Source: Gp6-AA40 sp036802945
GTDB taxonomy: Bacteria > Acidobacteriota > Vicinamibacteria > Vicinamibacterales > UBA2999
NCBI GenBank assembly: GCA_036802945.1
Contig: DAIRVG010000009.1
Coordinates: forward strand, 1-64,000
Direction of reading: 5' to 3'
Length of the DNA: 64,000 nt
The position numbers were made by a program, and so were the translations under genes. Of this stretch, positions 1 to 7,971 are shown piece by piece; positions within the stretch are counted from its first letter, which is position 1, and the number at the start of each line of letters is the position of its first letter. The notes under the pieces were generated by a model. The model was given only the letters and a program-made list of their open reading frames with translations, was not told where the DNA came from and did not search any database.

Positions 1-70
<70 letters not shown>

Positions 71-310
71 ATTTGCTGTTACGCGGCGCCACTTTTCCTT
101 TCGGATTGCGACACCGCTTGGCAACTGGTTAACGCGAGCGCTGATGACTTAGCTCTTGCGTTGTTTGTACTTCGTGTTGGTGAATGGTTCATCCGCCTTC
201 GCGCTTGCGCGCGACGACGAATGCCACTCGCTGACACTCGACGGGCTGTCCAGCTCCACCTCACGGCTGACGCCGCTTAGCTTCGCTGGACGCTTGTTGT
301 GCTTGCACGC

Positions 311-332
311 ACTATCTAGTTTTCAAAGAACC
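311..332 (-). promoter_or_regulatory. boxA antitermination element in the 16S leader
   Basis: On the minus strand the leader contains GTTCTTTGAAAACT (318-331) followed by AGATAGT. This closely matches the boxA-like element found in rRNA leaders and spacers of Bacillus and many other bacteria, where NusB/S10 load an antitermination complex. It lies about 250 bases before the mature 16S end and downstream of both promoters, as expected. The rest of 71-422 is leader RNA without a gene. Confidence 0.8.
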
Positions 333-422
333 GGAAGCCCGACCAGTCACGCCTCGCGGCGTCAGATAGGTCGAGAACCCCACCGATCGGCCGTTTCTGA
401 CCGTGTTTAGGGGAACCTTCTA

Positions 423-451
423 AGGTTACTAACGCCCCCAGATGCTGTCAA
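423..451 (-). promoter_or_regulatory. rRNA promoter P2 (sigma70 type)
   Basis: On the minus strand a perfect -35 TTGACA (446-451) is separated by 17 bases from TAACCT (423-428), a weak -10. An A run lies just upstream of the -35. Transcription would begin near 416 and run through boxA into 16S. It is the promoter-proximal member of a tandem pair. Confidence 0.65.
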
Positions 452-544
452 CCCTTTTTCGCGTCGGACGCTCTTAGGAATTGTCGAGCCCTGAAGGGCG
501 CTCGCCTTCACTACCGGGCTGGCGCCCGTCTGGCGAACCTTCCA

Positions 545-573
545 ACGATACGATCTCACGTGTCGCCTGTCAA
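545..573 (-). promoter_or_regulatory. rRNA promoter P1 (sigma70 type)
   Basis: On the minus strand a perfect -35 TTGACA (568-573) and -10 TATCGT (545-550) are separated by 17 bases. It lies 122 bases upstream of P2 in the same orientation, the tandem arrangement typical of rRNA operons. Between the two promoters is a small hairpin around 480-500 (GCCCT/AGGGC). Confidence 0.65.
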
Positions 574-901
574 CCGCCCGACCCCAGGACCCGCAACCCG
601 CAATGCACTGATCGATTCGCAACCGCAACACAACATCGCGAAAAGACCACGCAGCCTCGACGTAGACGGCCCGCGAAATTCTTAGATGAGACGACGTGAT
701 CGTTGTGACGCTTTCACACGCAGGTGTGAGCAGTCTGCGTACAGGACGGTCCGTCGATGTGCGCTCGGGCTGGCTCGCTGGTTGCCTTAGTGTTGCGCTG
801 ACGCGGCGTTTCCTCGAATTCAAAACCACGCGCGTACCCGGAAAAGGGCGTCGCCAAGACCTTTAGTCTGCCAATTTTGATCTTTTTAGGGGGCATTTCG
901 C
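574..901. other. intergenic region between rRNA promoters and the first operon
   Basis: No gene can be supported here. Reading frames that cross it are low-complexity and overlap the rRNA promoters. Just before 902 there is a good ribosome-binding site on the plus strand (AGGGGG near 888-893). A promoter for the 902-13793 operon should lie here, but no convincing -35/-10 pair stands out. Confidence 0.5.
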
Positions 902-1621
902 ATGACGTCGTGCTCGGTTGCTAATCGCTGTCTGCTCACGGCGTGTGCTGTGTGGATTGCTGGAGCGACTGTGTTCGGTGAACCACAGGACCCTGCTCCT
1001 CCTCCGGCGACGCCGCGCATCGAAAAGCTAGGCCCTAATCGACTCCGAATCGGCCGCGTCCAAGTGGACGTTGCCACACGTGAAGTGGCGGTGACTGGTC
1101 ACGTGAACGATGTCCAGTTTCTGGAGTGGGTTGCGAACACGACGAATGGGCTGAAGGCCTACGAGAGCGCCATTACCGCGGACACGGATGCCATCACGTT
1201 CAACACGGCGCTCCTCCTGATCGGTCTTGACAAAGCCCACGCGCGAGTACCGACACAACACTTCGACCCGGAGCCGCCACGCGGCGATCCGGTCGAAATC
1301 TTCATTGAATTTGGTGAGGCAACGAAACGAAGACGCGTCCGGATTGAGCAGTTGCTCCTGGACAAGCGAACGAACACCACGCTTCCAGAAGGTCCATGGG
1401 TTTACACAGGATCAACGTTGTTTCCCGACGGCGGATACATGGCGCAACTCGACGGCGTGCTGATCGGGTTCGTCCACAGCCCGGCACCCATCATAGAGAA
1501 TCCGGGAGCGGGTGCGGTCGGCGCGTTTGGCTCGTTGGTGTTGAACAAGGAATTGGTCGCGCCGGGCACTGATGTCACCCTCATCGTCAAAGCACTCGCC
1601 GCCGCGGTAACCAAACCATGA
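902..1621 (+). CDS. secreted YdjY-domain protein
   Basis: 239 residues. Residues 1-27 form a signal peptide (hydrophobic CLLTACAVWIAGATVFG). The rest shows the pattern I associate with the YdjY-type domain of planctomycetes and Acidobacteriota: NTALLLIGL, then EPPRGDPVEIFIEF, then GPWVYTGS, then a D-G-x-Y-M-A-Q-L-D-G-V-L segment. The biochemical role of this domain is unknown. The start is ATG with AGGGGG seven or eight bases upstream. It is the first gene of an eleven-gene run; its stop overlaps the next start (ATGA). An envelope or periplasmic role is inferred from the signal peptide and neighbours. Confidence 0.7.
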   Translation: MTSCSVANRCLLTACAVWIAGATVFGEPQDPAPPPATPRIEKLGPNRLRIGRVQVDVATREVAVTGHVNDVQFLEWVANTTNGLKAYESAITADTDAITFNTALLLIGLDKAHARVPTQHFDPEPPRGDPVEIFIEFGEATKRRRVRIEQLLLDKRTNTTLPEGPWVYTGSTLFPDGGYMAQLDGVLIGFVHSPAPIIENPGAGAVGAFGSLVLNKELVAPGTDVTLIVKALAAAVTKP

Positions 1622-2187
1622 CGGCGCACCCGGACGTGCTTCTCGTCGAGGCGATCACCACCATTGCGGTTGCCCCGTTGATCGGCCTCGCCATTCGATC
1701 GCTGCGCGTGCAGGCCGCACTCCTCGCGGGGTTCACGGTGTTCTCGTCAGTGATGCATTCGCCAGCCGCCGGCTTGACAGTAGGCGCGGGCGCATTCGCG
1801 CTCGCCGGCCTGGGAGCATGGTGCCGAGCCGTCTTCGCCGACCGGCTCGACGCGATCGGTATCAGTGTGCTCGCGGCGCTTTCCATCGGCTTCGGTGTAT
1901 TCGCTGCCGGTGCCTTGACCACCGACCTGCCGACTCGGCTTCTCAATTTGCTTCTTATTACAAATCCTATCGTCGCGACCGCATCCGCCGCGGGAGTCGA
2001 TGTCTTTCGCAGCGCGCTGCTCTACGAGCTGTTACCGATTGCCCATCGCGAGTTTCAGTACCCGGCGTGGCAGTCGTCGGCGTCCATCTATGCCTGCGTG
2101 GCAGTTGCCATGTTCCTGATCGCCGCACGCGCGCAGCGGATGCGCGCCGTTGTGGCGGAACCGCATCAACTCACTCGACGAGGATAG
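1618..2187 (+). CDS. polytopic membrane protein of unknown function
   Basis: 189 residues, mostly hydrophobic, with five or six likely membrane segments (about residues 10-28, 33-48, 52-72, 80-101, 108-128 and 152-172) and a short basic C-terminus. I recognise no family. ATG at 1618 overlaps the stop of the YdjY gene, so the two are probably translationally coupled; the next gene starts two bases after its stop. Location in the cytoplasmic membrane follows from the composition. Nothing in the sequence points to a substrate. Confidence 0.6.
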   Translation: MTAHPDVLLVEAITTIAVAPLIGLAIRSLRVQAALLAGFTVFSSVMHSPAAGLTVGAGAFALAGLGAWCRAVFADRLDAIGISVLAALSIGFGVFAAGALTTDLPTRLLNLLLITNPIVATASAAGVDVFRSALLYELLPIAHREFQYPAWQSSASIYACVAVAMFLIAARAQRMRAVVAEPHQLTRRG

Positions 2188-2189
2188 TC

Positions 2190-3299
2190 ATGAGACGAAT
2201 CACGGCCTTCTGTTTGTCTGCGCTCCTGCTGTTTCCGGTCATGGGGTCGGCCCAGAGCGCTCCGGCTCGCAACGCCCAGCCTGCCGGCGGCGGGTTGTCC
2301 GCAGCCACCCGACAGAAGCTGACTGCAAGCATGAACAAGGGCGCCACCTATCTGCTCTCTCAGCAGAAGCCTGACGGTACTTGGGAGGACAACGCCGGCA
2401 TCACGGCGATGGCCGTTGGTGCACTCCTGCGTCAGCCGGGAAACGCACGTGACGATGCGCTCCGCACGACGGGCAAGGCGCTTGACTACCTGCGTGGTCT
2501 CGCCAAGGCAGACGGAGGCATTTACGACAAGGTCGTGCCGCACTACGTTACTGCCGTCTCAGTCATGGCGCTGGTCGCGGGCGGCAGATCCGCGGATAAG
2601 CCGGTCATCGACAAGGGGCGACAGTACATCGCGGAGCACTTGCTCGATGAGGGCGAAGGGCTCAAGCCGCGCGACAAGTTCTACGGCGCAATCGGCTACG
2701 GCGCCGCCAACGGTGAAGTCACCGGCGACATCATCAGCCTCGAGTTCGCGCTTCGCGCAATGAAAGAGGCCGGCACCGCGGCAAATGACCCCGCGTGGAA
2801 CAAGGCGATCCAGTTCCTCCAGCGCACGCAGAACAACAGCGAAACGAACGATCAGTCGTGGTCGTCAGACGACGGCGGGTTCATCTACTACCCGGGCAAT
2901 AGTCAGATCACCGGCACGACGCGGTCGTATGGCAGCGGCACCTACGCGGGAATCATGAGCTACTCCTGGGCGAACGTGAAGAAGAGCGACGATCGCGTGC
3001 AGTCGGCGCTGAAATGGATCCGCGAGAACTACACGCTCGATGAAAATCCAGGGATCGGTCAGAAGGCCGTCTACTACTACTACATGGTCTTCGCAAAGGC
3101 ACTGCAGGCCGTGGGCGAGGATACGCTCGTCGACGCGCGGGGTCAGCGCCACAACTGGCGCGAGGAGCTCGCGAACAAGTTGATCGCACTGCAGAACGGC
3201 GAGGGCTACTGGGTGAATACGAACCCCGCCGAGATGCAGAACAACAAGGTACTGGTGACGGCCTTTACCCTGATGGCCATCGAAGCGACGCTTCAGTAG
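2190..3299 (+). CDS. secreted prenyltransferase/squalene-oxidase repeat protein
   Basis: 369 residues. The start is placed at ATG 2190 because it follows a GAGGA site and begins a clean signal peptide (residues 1-22, ending GSAQ). The body is a string of alpha/alpha-barrel repeats of the prenyltransferase/squalene-oxidase type: KGATYLLSQQKPDGTWED, KALDYLRGLAKADGGIYD, KAIQFLQRTQNN, DDGGFIYYPG and SYGSGTYAGIMSY. The acidic DxDD/DCTAE catalytic motifs of terpene cyclases are not visible, so it is probably a structural or binding scaffold outside the cytoplasm. An in-frame upstream extension to 1818 runs over the previous gene and is not credible. It is followed by the membrane-anchored protein at 3313. 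Confidence 0.75.
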   Translation: MRRITAFCLSALLLFPVMGSAQSAPARNAQPAGGGLSAATRQKLTASMNKGATYLLSQQKPDGTWEDNAGITAMAVGALLRQPGNARDDALRTTGKALDYLRGLAKADGGIYDKVVPHYVTAVSVMALVAGGRSADKPVIDKGRQYIAEHLLDEGEGLKPRDKFYGAIGYGAANGEVTGDIISLEFALRAMKEAGTAANDPAWNKAIQFLQRTQNNSETNDQSWSSDDGGFIYYPGNSQITGTTRSYGSGTYAGIMSYSWANVKKSDDRVQSALKWIRENYTLDENPGIGQKAVYYYYMVFAKALQAVGEDTLVDARGQRHNWREELANKLIALQNGEGYWVNTNPAEMQNNKVLVTAFTLMAIEATLQ

Positions 3300-3312
3300 G
3301 AGCAATAGCTCC

Positions 3313-4650
3313 GTGGGAAAACGGCGGGCGTGTTCGTTCATTCTTCTATTGGTCGCTCTGCGGGTGCCGTCAGCGACAGCCGCGGAGCGGCTGACCATAT
3401 CCGCCGACGCAGGCCTTGGGGGCGTCGTCCGCGCGGGACGCTGGGCGCCGGTGCGGGTCGACGTCGACAATCGCGGACAGGATGTGAGCGGAACCCTGAC
3501 GATCGAGTGGGGAAAGACGAGGGCGCGACGCGCCGTGGCGATCGCCGCGCCGGCGCGGCGCTCCTTTCAGTTCTACGTCCGTACCGGCGACGTCCGCGAC
3601 GTCATGGTCGTCCGCCTGGAATCCGGCGGACGTGAGCTTCAGCGCCTCGAGAAGCCAGTCAGGCTCGCCGGAAGTGACGAAACGATTCGCGTGTGCGTGG
3701 AGTCGATGGGATCGCCGGTAGACCCGCTGTGTTCTGCCACGCTCACGTCTCAGGCACTTCCAGGATCTTGGCGAGGATATGACGCCGCGGACCTCGTGAC
3801 GATCGCGGACGCGTCTCTGCTGAACGCGCCCCAGCATCACGCGCTGGATCTGTGGCGTGCCGTACGACGCGCAGAGGATACGGGCCGTAGCATCCCGGCC
3901 ACCGCGGCTCTCCTGGATCCCGCGCCGCCTGTACGCCAGGCTCGTCCGGTCTTGATGTTATATCTCATCGCGGTCGCGGCGATCGGGCTGGCTTGGCCCA
4001 TCCGCCGCAGCAGCCGGCTTGCATTTACGGCGGTGGCTTGCGTGATCGTCGCGGGCTCTGCGGCCGCCGCTTGGAGCGGTCGTTCGGCCCCGGTCACGCT
4101 CCGCCACACATCCATCATCAGGCAGTTTGCGGGCGAACCCGGTGCGCTTGTGACTACGCGCGCGGTAGCGGAATTTCCCTCCGATGGCGAGTATGCGATT
4201 CACCCCATGTCCGCCGACGGGGCGCTCGACCCGGGACCCGCGTACGGCGTCATGAGACCGCAGGATTTTGACGAAGAGGGCTACCCCGTTCTGCGCGGAC
4301 GGTTCGGTCTCGGCGCGAGTGAGCCGTTCGGCGTCGAGATCGCCGCCGATGCGCGCATCTTCGAGGTCTTGCGCCTCGCTGAACGCACACGCATCACCAA
4401 CGTGTCGCGACACGAATTGCGCGACTGTGAGTTGCCTGCCGGTTTCGCACCGCGCACCGCCCGCACCCTCGCATCAGGAGCGTCGGTTACGACGACTGAG
4501 CCGCTGACGGACGTCAACCCGATCCTGGCCTGCAGATTCGACGGAGCGCCAATCGAGTTCGTCGACGCCGCTCACAACGTCGTGACCTCTGGAACAACGG
4601 TCGCGGTGTATCACCTCGCGAGCGCCAAAGGCAGCAATGATACGCACTGA
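3313..4650 (+). CDS. membrane-anchored protein with beta-sandwich-like N-terminus, unknown function
   Basis: 445 residues, GTG start after AGGAGC. A signal peptide (1-23) leads into an extracytoplasmic segment reading VVRAGRWAPVRVDVDNRGQDVSG, which has the look of a CARDB/Ig-like fold. Two adjacent membrane spans (about 212-230 and 236-255) sit in the middle, followed by a second soluble domain of about 190 residues. No enzyme motif is visible. Similar proteins commonly lie between repeat proteins and an ABC pair in MoxR/VWA loci; this is remembered gene context, not a search. Its 3' end overlaps the ABC ATPase gene by 14 bases. Confidence 0.55.
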   Translation: MGKRRACSFILLLVALRVPSATAAERLTISADAGLGGVVRAGRWAPVRVDVDNRGQDVSGTLTIEWGKTRARRAVAIAAPARRSFQFYVRTGDVRDVMVVRLESGGRELQRLEKPVRLAGSDETIRVCVESMGSPVDPLCSATLTSQALPGSWRGYDAADLVTIADASLLNAPQHHALDLWRAVRRAEDTGRSIPATAALLDPAPPVRQARPVLMLYLIAVAAIGLAWPIRRSSRLAFTAVACVIVAGSAAAAWSGRSAPVTLRHTSIIRQFAGEPGALVTTRAVAEFPSDGEYAIHPMSADGALDPGPAYGVMRPQDFDEEGYPVLRGRFGLGASEPFGVEIAADARIFEVLRLAERTRITNVSRHELRDCELPAGFAPRTARTLASGASVTTTEPLTDVNPILACRFDGAPIEFVDAAHNVVTSGTTVAVYHLASAKGSNDTH

Positions 4651-5263
4651 ACGGCTATCGAAGGTCACCGGCCGGCGCACCGTGCTCAGCGAGATCACGT
4701 TCGCCGTCGAGAAAGGCGACGCCGTCTCTTTAGCAGGGCCTCCAGGGAGCGGCAAATCAACGCTGCTTCGAATTCTTGCAACGCTCACGCAGGCGACGTC
4801 CGGCCGTGTCGAAATCGCCGGCATTGATGTGACCACGCGTCCGTTCGATGCCCGGAAAAAGGTGTTTCTGTCCGGCGGCGTCGGACTGGGATGCCACGAC
4901 ATGAAGGTGCTTGAGTACCTGCGGCTCATCGCCGCGACGCGAGCGTTGGACCGTCGCGGTCGTGCGGCCGACGTGGCGCCACTGATTGCCCGTGTCGGGC
5001 TGGACGCGGCCAGAAATGTCGCCACGCTCAGTGAAAGTGAGCAGCGCCTGCTGGCGATGGCTGCCTCGATGGCCTCACGGGCCGAGGTGCTCTTGTTCAA
5101 CGAGCCGTTCGCCGGTCTCGATATGCCGGCGATCGAGTGCTGCACCGCGCTGATGTCTGAGGCACGCGCGCGTGGCGCGGCGATCGTCGCAAGCGTGGAC
5201 GTAGACGCGCCACCGTCGCCGATATGGAACCGCCAGATACATCTCGAGACGGTGGGGGCGTGA
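4637..5263 (+). CDS. short, degenerate ABC transporter ATP-binding protein
   Basis: 208 residues. The Walker A loop GPPGSGKST is intact. The signature region reads LSESEQRLL instead of LSGGQxQR, Walker B reads VLLFNEPFAGLD with Asn where the Mg-coordinating Asp is expected, and the H-loop region (IVASVDVDAP) has no histidine. The protein is also shorter than usual. ATP binding is plausible but hydrolysis may be slow or absent. It overlaps the preceding gene by 14 bases and the permease start by one base (TGATG), so the two form a transporter-like pair. The substrate is unknown. Confidence 0.8.
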   Translation: MIRTERLSKVTGRRTVLSEITFAVEKGDAVSLAGPPGSGKSTLLRILATLTQATSGRVEIAGIDVTTRPFDARKKVFLSGGVGLGCHDMKVLEYLRLIAATRALDRRGRAADVAPLIARVGLDAARNVATLSESEQRLLAMAASMASRAEVLLFNEPFAGLDMPAIECCTALMSEARARGAAIVASVDVDAPPSPIWNRQIHLETVGA

Positions 5264-5919
5264 TGGGCGCGATCGTGCTTCGCGAGCTGCGTGTGATCGG
5301 ACGCCGCGGAGCGTTGTCGGCCGCCATGTGCGTACACGTGGCGCTCCTGACCGGGTATCTCCTCGCGTGGGGAAACGGGAACGGGATGCCCGTCGCCGGG
5401 GCACTCACCGTCTACGATCAGACGCTGATGGTCGACGTGATCCTCCTGGCCATCCTTCTTCCATGGATCGCCGCGCGATGCGTTGCAGCCGAACGTGGTG
5501 ACGATCTTGTGATGCTCAGCATGGTCACGGCGATCCCACCCTCGCGTGTGGTCGTCGCGAGAGCGCTTGCGGCCACCGCGTCGTTGATTCTGGTTATCGC
5601 CAGTGGCCTGCCCACCCTGATCTTGGCGGGACGTATCTCGGCCGTCAGGATGTCGCTGGTCGCAGAGTACGAGCTCGCACTCTTCAGCCTTGCGTTTGTC
5701 AGCTCCGCGACCGCGCTGACGTGGCGCCACGTCTGCCACAGCCGCGTGATCGGCTGGTTCGCCGCGGCGCTGTCGACCGCCGCCGTCGTCAGCGCAGCGC
5801 GCATGGCGCCGTCACTCGTGATCGCGCCAGTGCTGACTGCTGCCGCGCTTTGCGCAATGGGTTTGCTGGCGCTGCGCGCCGACGTGTCCCTGCGTTACCT
5901 CGCAGAGCGGAGTGAATGA
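5263..5919 (+). CDS. ABC-2-like membrane permease subunit
   Basis: 218 residues with about six membrane helices (near 20-37, 50-68, 100-120, 130-150, 160-178 and 182-200). The cytoplasmic start reads MGAIVLRELRVIGRRGAL, typical of ABC-2 permeases. The start is taken at ATG 5263, overlapping the stop of the ATPase; an upstream in-frame ATG would lie inside that gene. Partner: the degenerate ATPase just upstream. Export across the cytoplasmic membrane is inferred; the cargo is not known. Its end overlaps the next gene by eight bases. Confidence 0.65.
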   Translation: MGAIVLRELRVIGRRGALSAAMCVHVALLTGYLLAWGNGNGMPVAGALTVYDQTLMVDVILLAILLPWIAARCVAAERGDDLVMLSMVTAIPPSRVVVARALAATASLILVIASGLPTLILAGRISAVRMSLVAEYELALFSLAFVSSATALTWRHVCHSRVIGWFAAALSTAAVVSAARMAPSLVIAPVLTAAALCAMGLLALRADVSLRYLAERSE

Positions 5920-6970
5920 CGTGGCTTCCAGTTCCAGCGATCTGCTGGTCACTCGACTGCGGGGGCTCCAGCGACGAGCGACGTTAGTGCTGTTCGCCCA
6001 GGCTCTCTGCCTCAGCGGGGGCGTGTCGCTGTTGATCGGCGACGCGCTCATCGTCGGTGGAGCAGTGCACAACGTGATTGCGGCGGTTGCAATGGCGGCC
6101 ACCGCAGCCCTGCTCACTGCCGCCGCGGCGACGATCTTGTTGCGTCCTGGCCTGCGCGATATCGCTGCCTCGATCGACGCACGGCTGCATCTGCAGGATC
6201 GGCTCGTTACCGCGCTGCAGTTCAACGCGGCGGTCGATCCGTTTTCCCAGCTGGTGGTACGGGATGCCCACGCGCGAGTAGCCTCGATTCGTGCGTCGGA
6301 CGCCGTTCCATTCGCGCTGCCGCGCAGCATTCGCGCGACGTCCACGGCTGCAGCGATTGTCTTGGCCGTGACGATTGTGGTGACAACAGGGCCGCGCTGG
6401 TCTCCTGCCGGATGGACTGGCTTCGGAGGTCCGGGCGCCACGGCCAACGCGGCCCGGGCCGCGGGTCCCGCGAGCAACGCTGCGAGGCAGCAGCCGAATC
6501 CAGCAACCGGAGCGTCGATCGCGGCAGACAACGGGACCGAGCGATCGTCGGCACGTCAGCAGCCAGCAGCGAATCAGGCGGAGGCAACCACCTCGTCGAC
6601 CCAGGTCCGCTCCTTGAGCGAAATCGCCACGCCTTCGAGCGGCGGCACCGAGCGGCTCGAGCGCGGATCCAGGACCAGCGGCGATGCCGCGAGTACAGAC
6701 ACAGACACGAACACCCCTGACGATACGGGTGTCGCCGGCGGGGCGGCATCCACGTCGTACGAGCAGCGGGGAGGCGGCGTCGCAAATGGCGCGCGTAGCG
6801 CGCGCCCGACCGGCGCCGCTGCGCCACTGGACGATTCGACGTATCGGGCCGCGTACCGAAGCGGCCGCGCGGCGGCGGAAAGTGCCGTCGGACAGGATCG
6901 CGTCCCGGCGGATCTGCGGTCGTACGTCCGCGATTATTTCGTGGCCATCCGGCCAGCAGGAGACAAATGA
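5912..6970 (+). CDS. membrane protein with disordered linker (DUF4175-like N-terminus)
   Basis: 352 residues, GTG start inside the previous gene (GTG at 5921 is an alternative). Two membrane spans around 30-50 and 52-75 are followed by ASIDARLHLQDRLVTALQF, which resembles the segment after the spans in DUF4175-like proteins of MoxR/VWA loci, and a third span near 145-163. Residues 165-315 are low-complexity, rich in Ala, Ser, Thr and Gly, and surely disordered. The last 40 residues form a short conserved-looking helix region (RSYVRDYFVAIRPAGDK). It overlaps the MoxR gene by four bases. The function is not known. Confidence 0.5.
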   Translation: MNDVASSSSDLLVTRLRGLQRRATLVLFAQALCLSGGVSLLIGDALIVGGAVHNVIAAVAMAATAALLTAAAATILLRPGLRDIAASIDARLHLQDRLVTALQFNAAVDPFSQLVVRDAHARVASIRASDAVPFALPRSIRATSTAAAIVLAVTIVVTTGPRWSPAGWTGFGGPGATANAARAAGPASNAARQQPNPATGASIAADNGTERSSARQQPAANQAEATTSSTQVRSLSEIATPSSGGTERLERGSRTSGDAASTDTDTNTPDDTGVAGGAASTSYEQRGGGVANGARSARPTGAAAPLDDSTYRAAYRSGRAAAESAVGQDRVPADLRSYVRDYFVAIRPAGDK

Positions 6971-7968
6971 GCTCGCCTTCCCTTGAGGCCGTCGAGGCAC
7001 AGGCCGGCACGTTCCGCGAGTGTTTCGATCATCTGCGCACCGAAATCGGACGAGTATTCGTCGGACAGCCTTCGCTCGTCGAGCAGTTGCTCGTCTGCTT
7101 CTTCTGCCAGGGCCACGCGCTCCTCGAGGGCGCTCCAGGACTTGGCAAGACGCTACTGATCCGGACGCTCGCAGACGCTGTGAACCTTCGCTTCGCGCGA
7201 GTGCAGTGCACGCCCGACCTCATGCCTGCCGATGTCACGGGCACGAACATCCTGGCGGAGGCACCCGGCGGGTTGCGGGAATTCGCGTTTCAGCACGGGC
7301 CCATCTTTGCGAACGTCGTGCTCGCCGACGAAATCAACCGCGCGACGCCAAGAACCCAGTCGGCTTTCCTCGAAGCGATGCAGGAGCGCAGCGTCACGGT
7401 GTTCGGGCTCAGTCATTCCATCGACGAACCGTTCTCGGTTTTCGCTACGCAGAACCCGATCGAGATGGAAGGGACGTATCCGCTCCCGGAGGCACAGCTC
7501 GATCGGTTCTTCTTCAAGCTTGCGGTGCAGGCGCCGACCCTCGACGAGCTCGCCGAGATCATGGCGCGCACGACCGGCGCGGTGCCGCCTCCTGTCACAG
7601 CCCGCTTCGGATCCGACGTTGTCCGCTCGATGGCGGTGCTCATCCGCCAGGTGAAGATTGCGGACGATACGACGCACCTCGTCCTGCGTGTGATTCGCGC
7701 CACGCATCCCGATGCGCCGGAAGCGACTGAAGCCGTCAAGAAATACGTCAGGTATGGCGCCAGCCCGCGTGGTGCGCAGGCCATCATCCTTGCTGCGAAG
7801 ACACTGGCGCTCCTCGCCGGCCGCTACCACGCATCCCTTGACGATGTGCGGCGCGTGGCGGTGCCGGCGCTGAACCACCGGCTGATTCTGAATTTTCATG
7901 GGGAGATGGAACATGCCGCGCCCGTGGCACTGGTCGAACAAGTCCTCGATACCGTCCTTCCTCGGTGA
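6967..7968 (+). CDS. MoxR-family AAA+ ATPase
   Basis: 333 residues, the usual length. Walker A GAPGLGKT, Walker B VVLADEINRATP, sensor 1 FATQNPIE and the PLPEAQLDRF segment identify the MoxR/RavA family of AAA+ chaperones. These ATPases work with VWA-domain partners to mature or insert metal-dependent or envelope proteins; here a DUF58 protein and a triple-VWA protein follow directly. ATG overlaps the stop of the upstream gene (ATGA) and the next gene starts three bases after its stop. Cytoplasmic. Confidence 0.95.
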   Translation: MSSPSLEAVEAQAGTFRECFDHLRTEIGRVFVGQPSLVEQLLVCFFCQGHALLEGAPGLGKTLLIRTLADAVNLRFARVQCTPDLMPADVTGTNILAEAPGGLREFAFQHGPIFANVVLADEINRATPRTQSAFLEAMQERSVTVFGLSHSIDEPFSVFATQNPIEMEGTYPLPEAQLDRFFFKLAVQAPTLDELAEIMARTTGAVPPPVTARFGSDVVRSMAVLIRQVKIADDTTHLVLRVIRATHPDAPEATEAVKKYVRYGASPRGAQAIILAAKTLALLAGRYHASLDDVRRVAVPALNHRLILNFHGEMEHAAPVALVEQVLDTVLPR

Positions 7969-7971
7969 TCA

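Noticed and set aside
407..829. 140-codon minus-strand frame over the rRNA promoters
   Set aside because: It overlaps both tandem rRNA promoters, has Arg/Ser-rich composition like many GC-rich shadow frames, and has no ribosome-binding site or recognisable motif.
1818..2189. 124-residue N-terminal extension of the prenyltransferase-repeat protein
   Set aside because: It lies inside the upstream membrane-protein gene in another frame, while ATG 2190 starts a clean signal peptide with its own ribosome-binding site.
4474..5739. 421-codon minus-strand frame
   Set aside because: It is antisense to the ABC pair, whose sense frames have recognisable ABC motifs. The composition is that of a shadow frame in GC-rich DNA.
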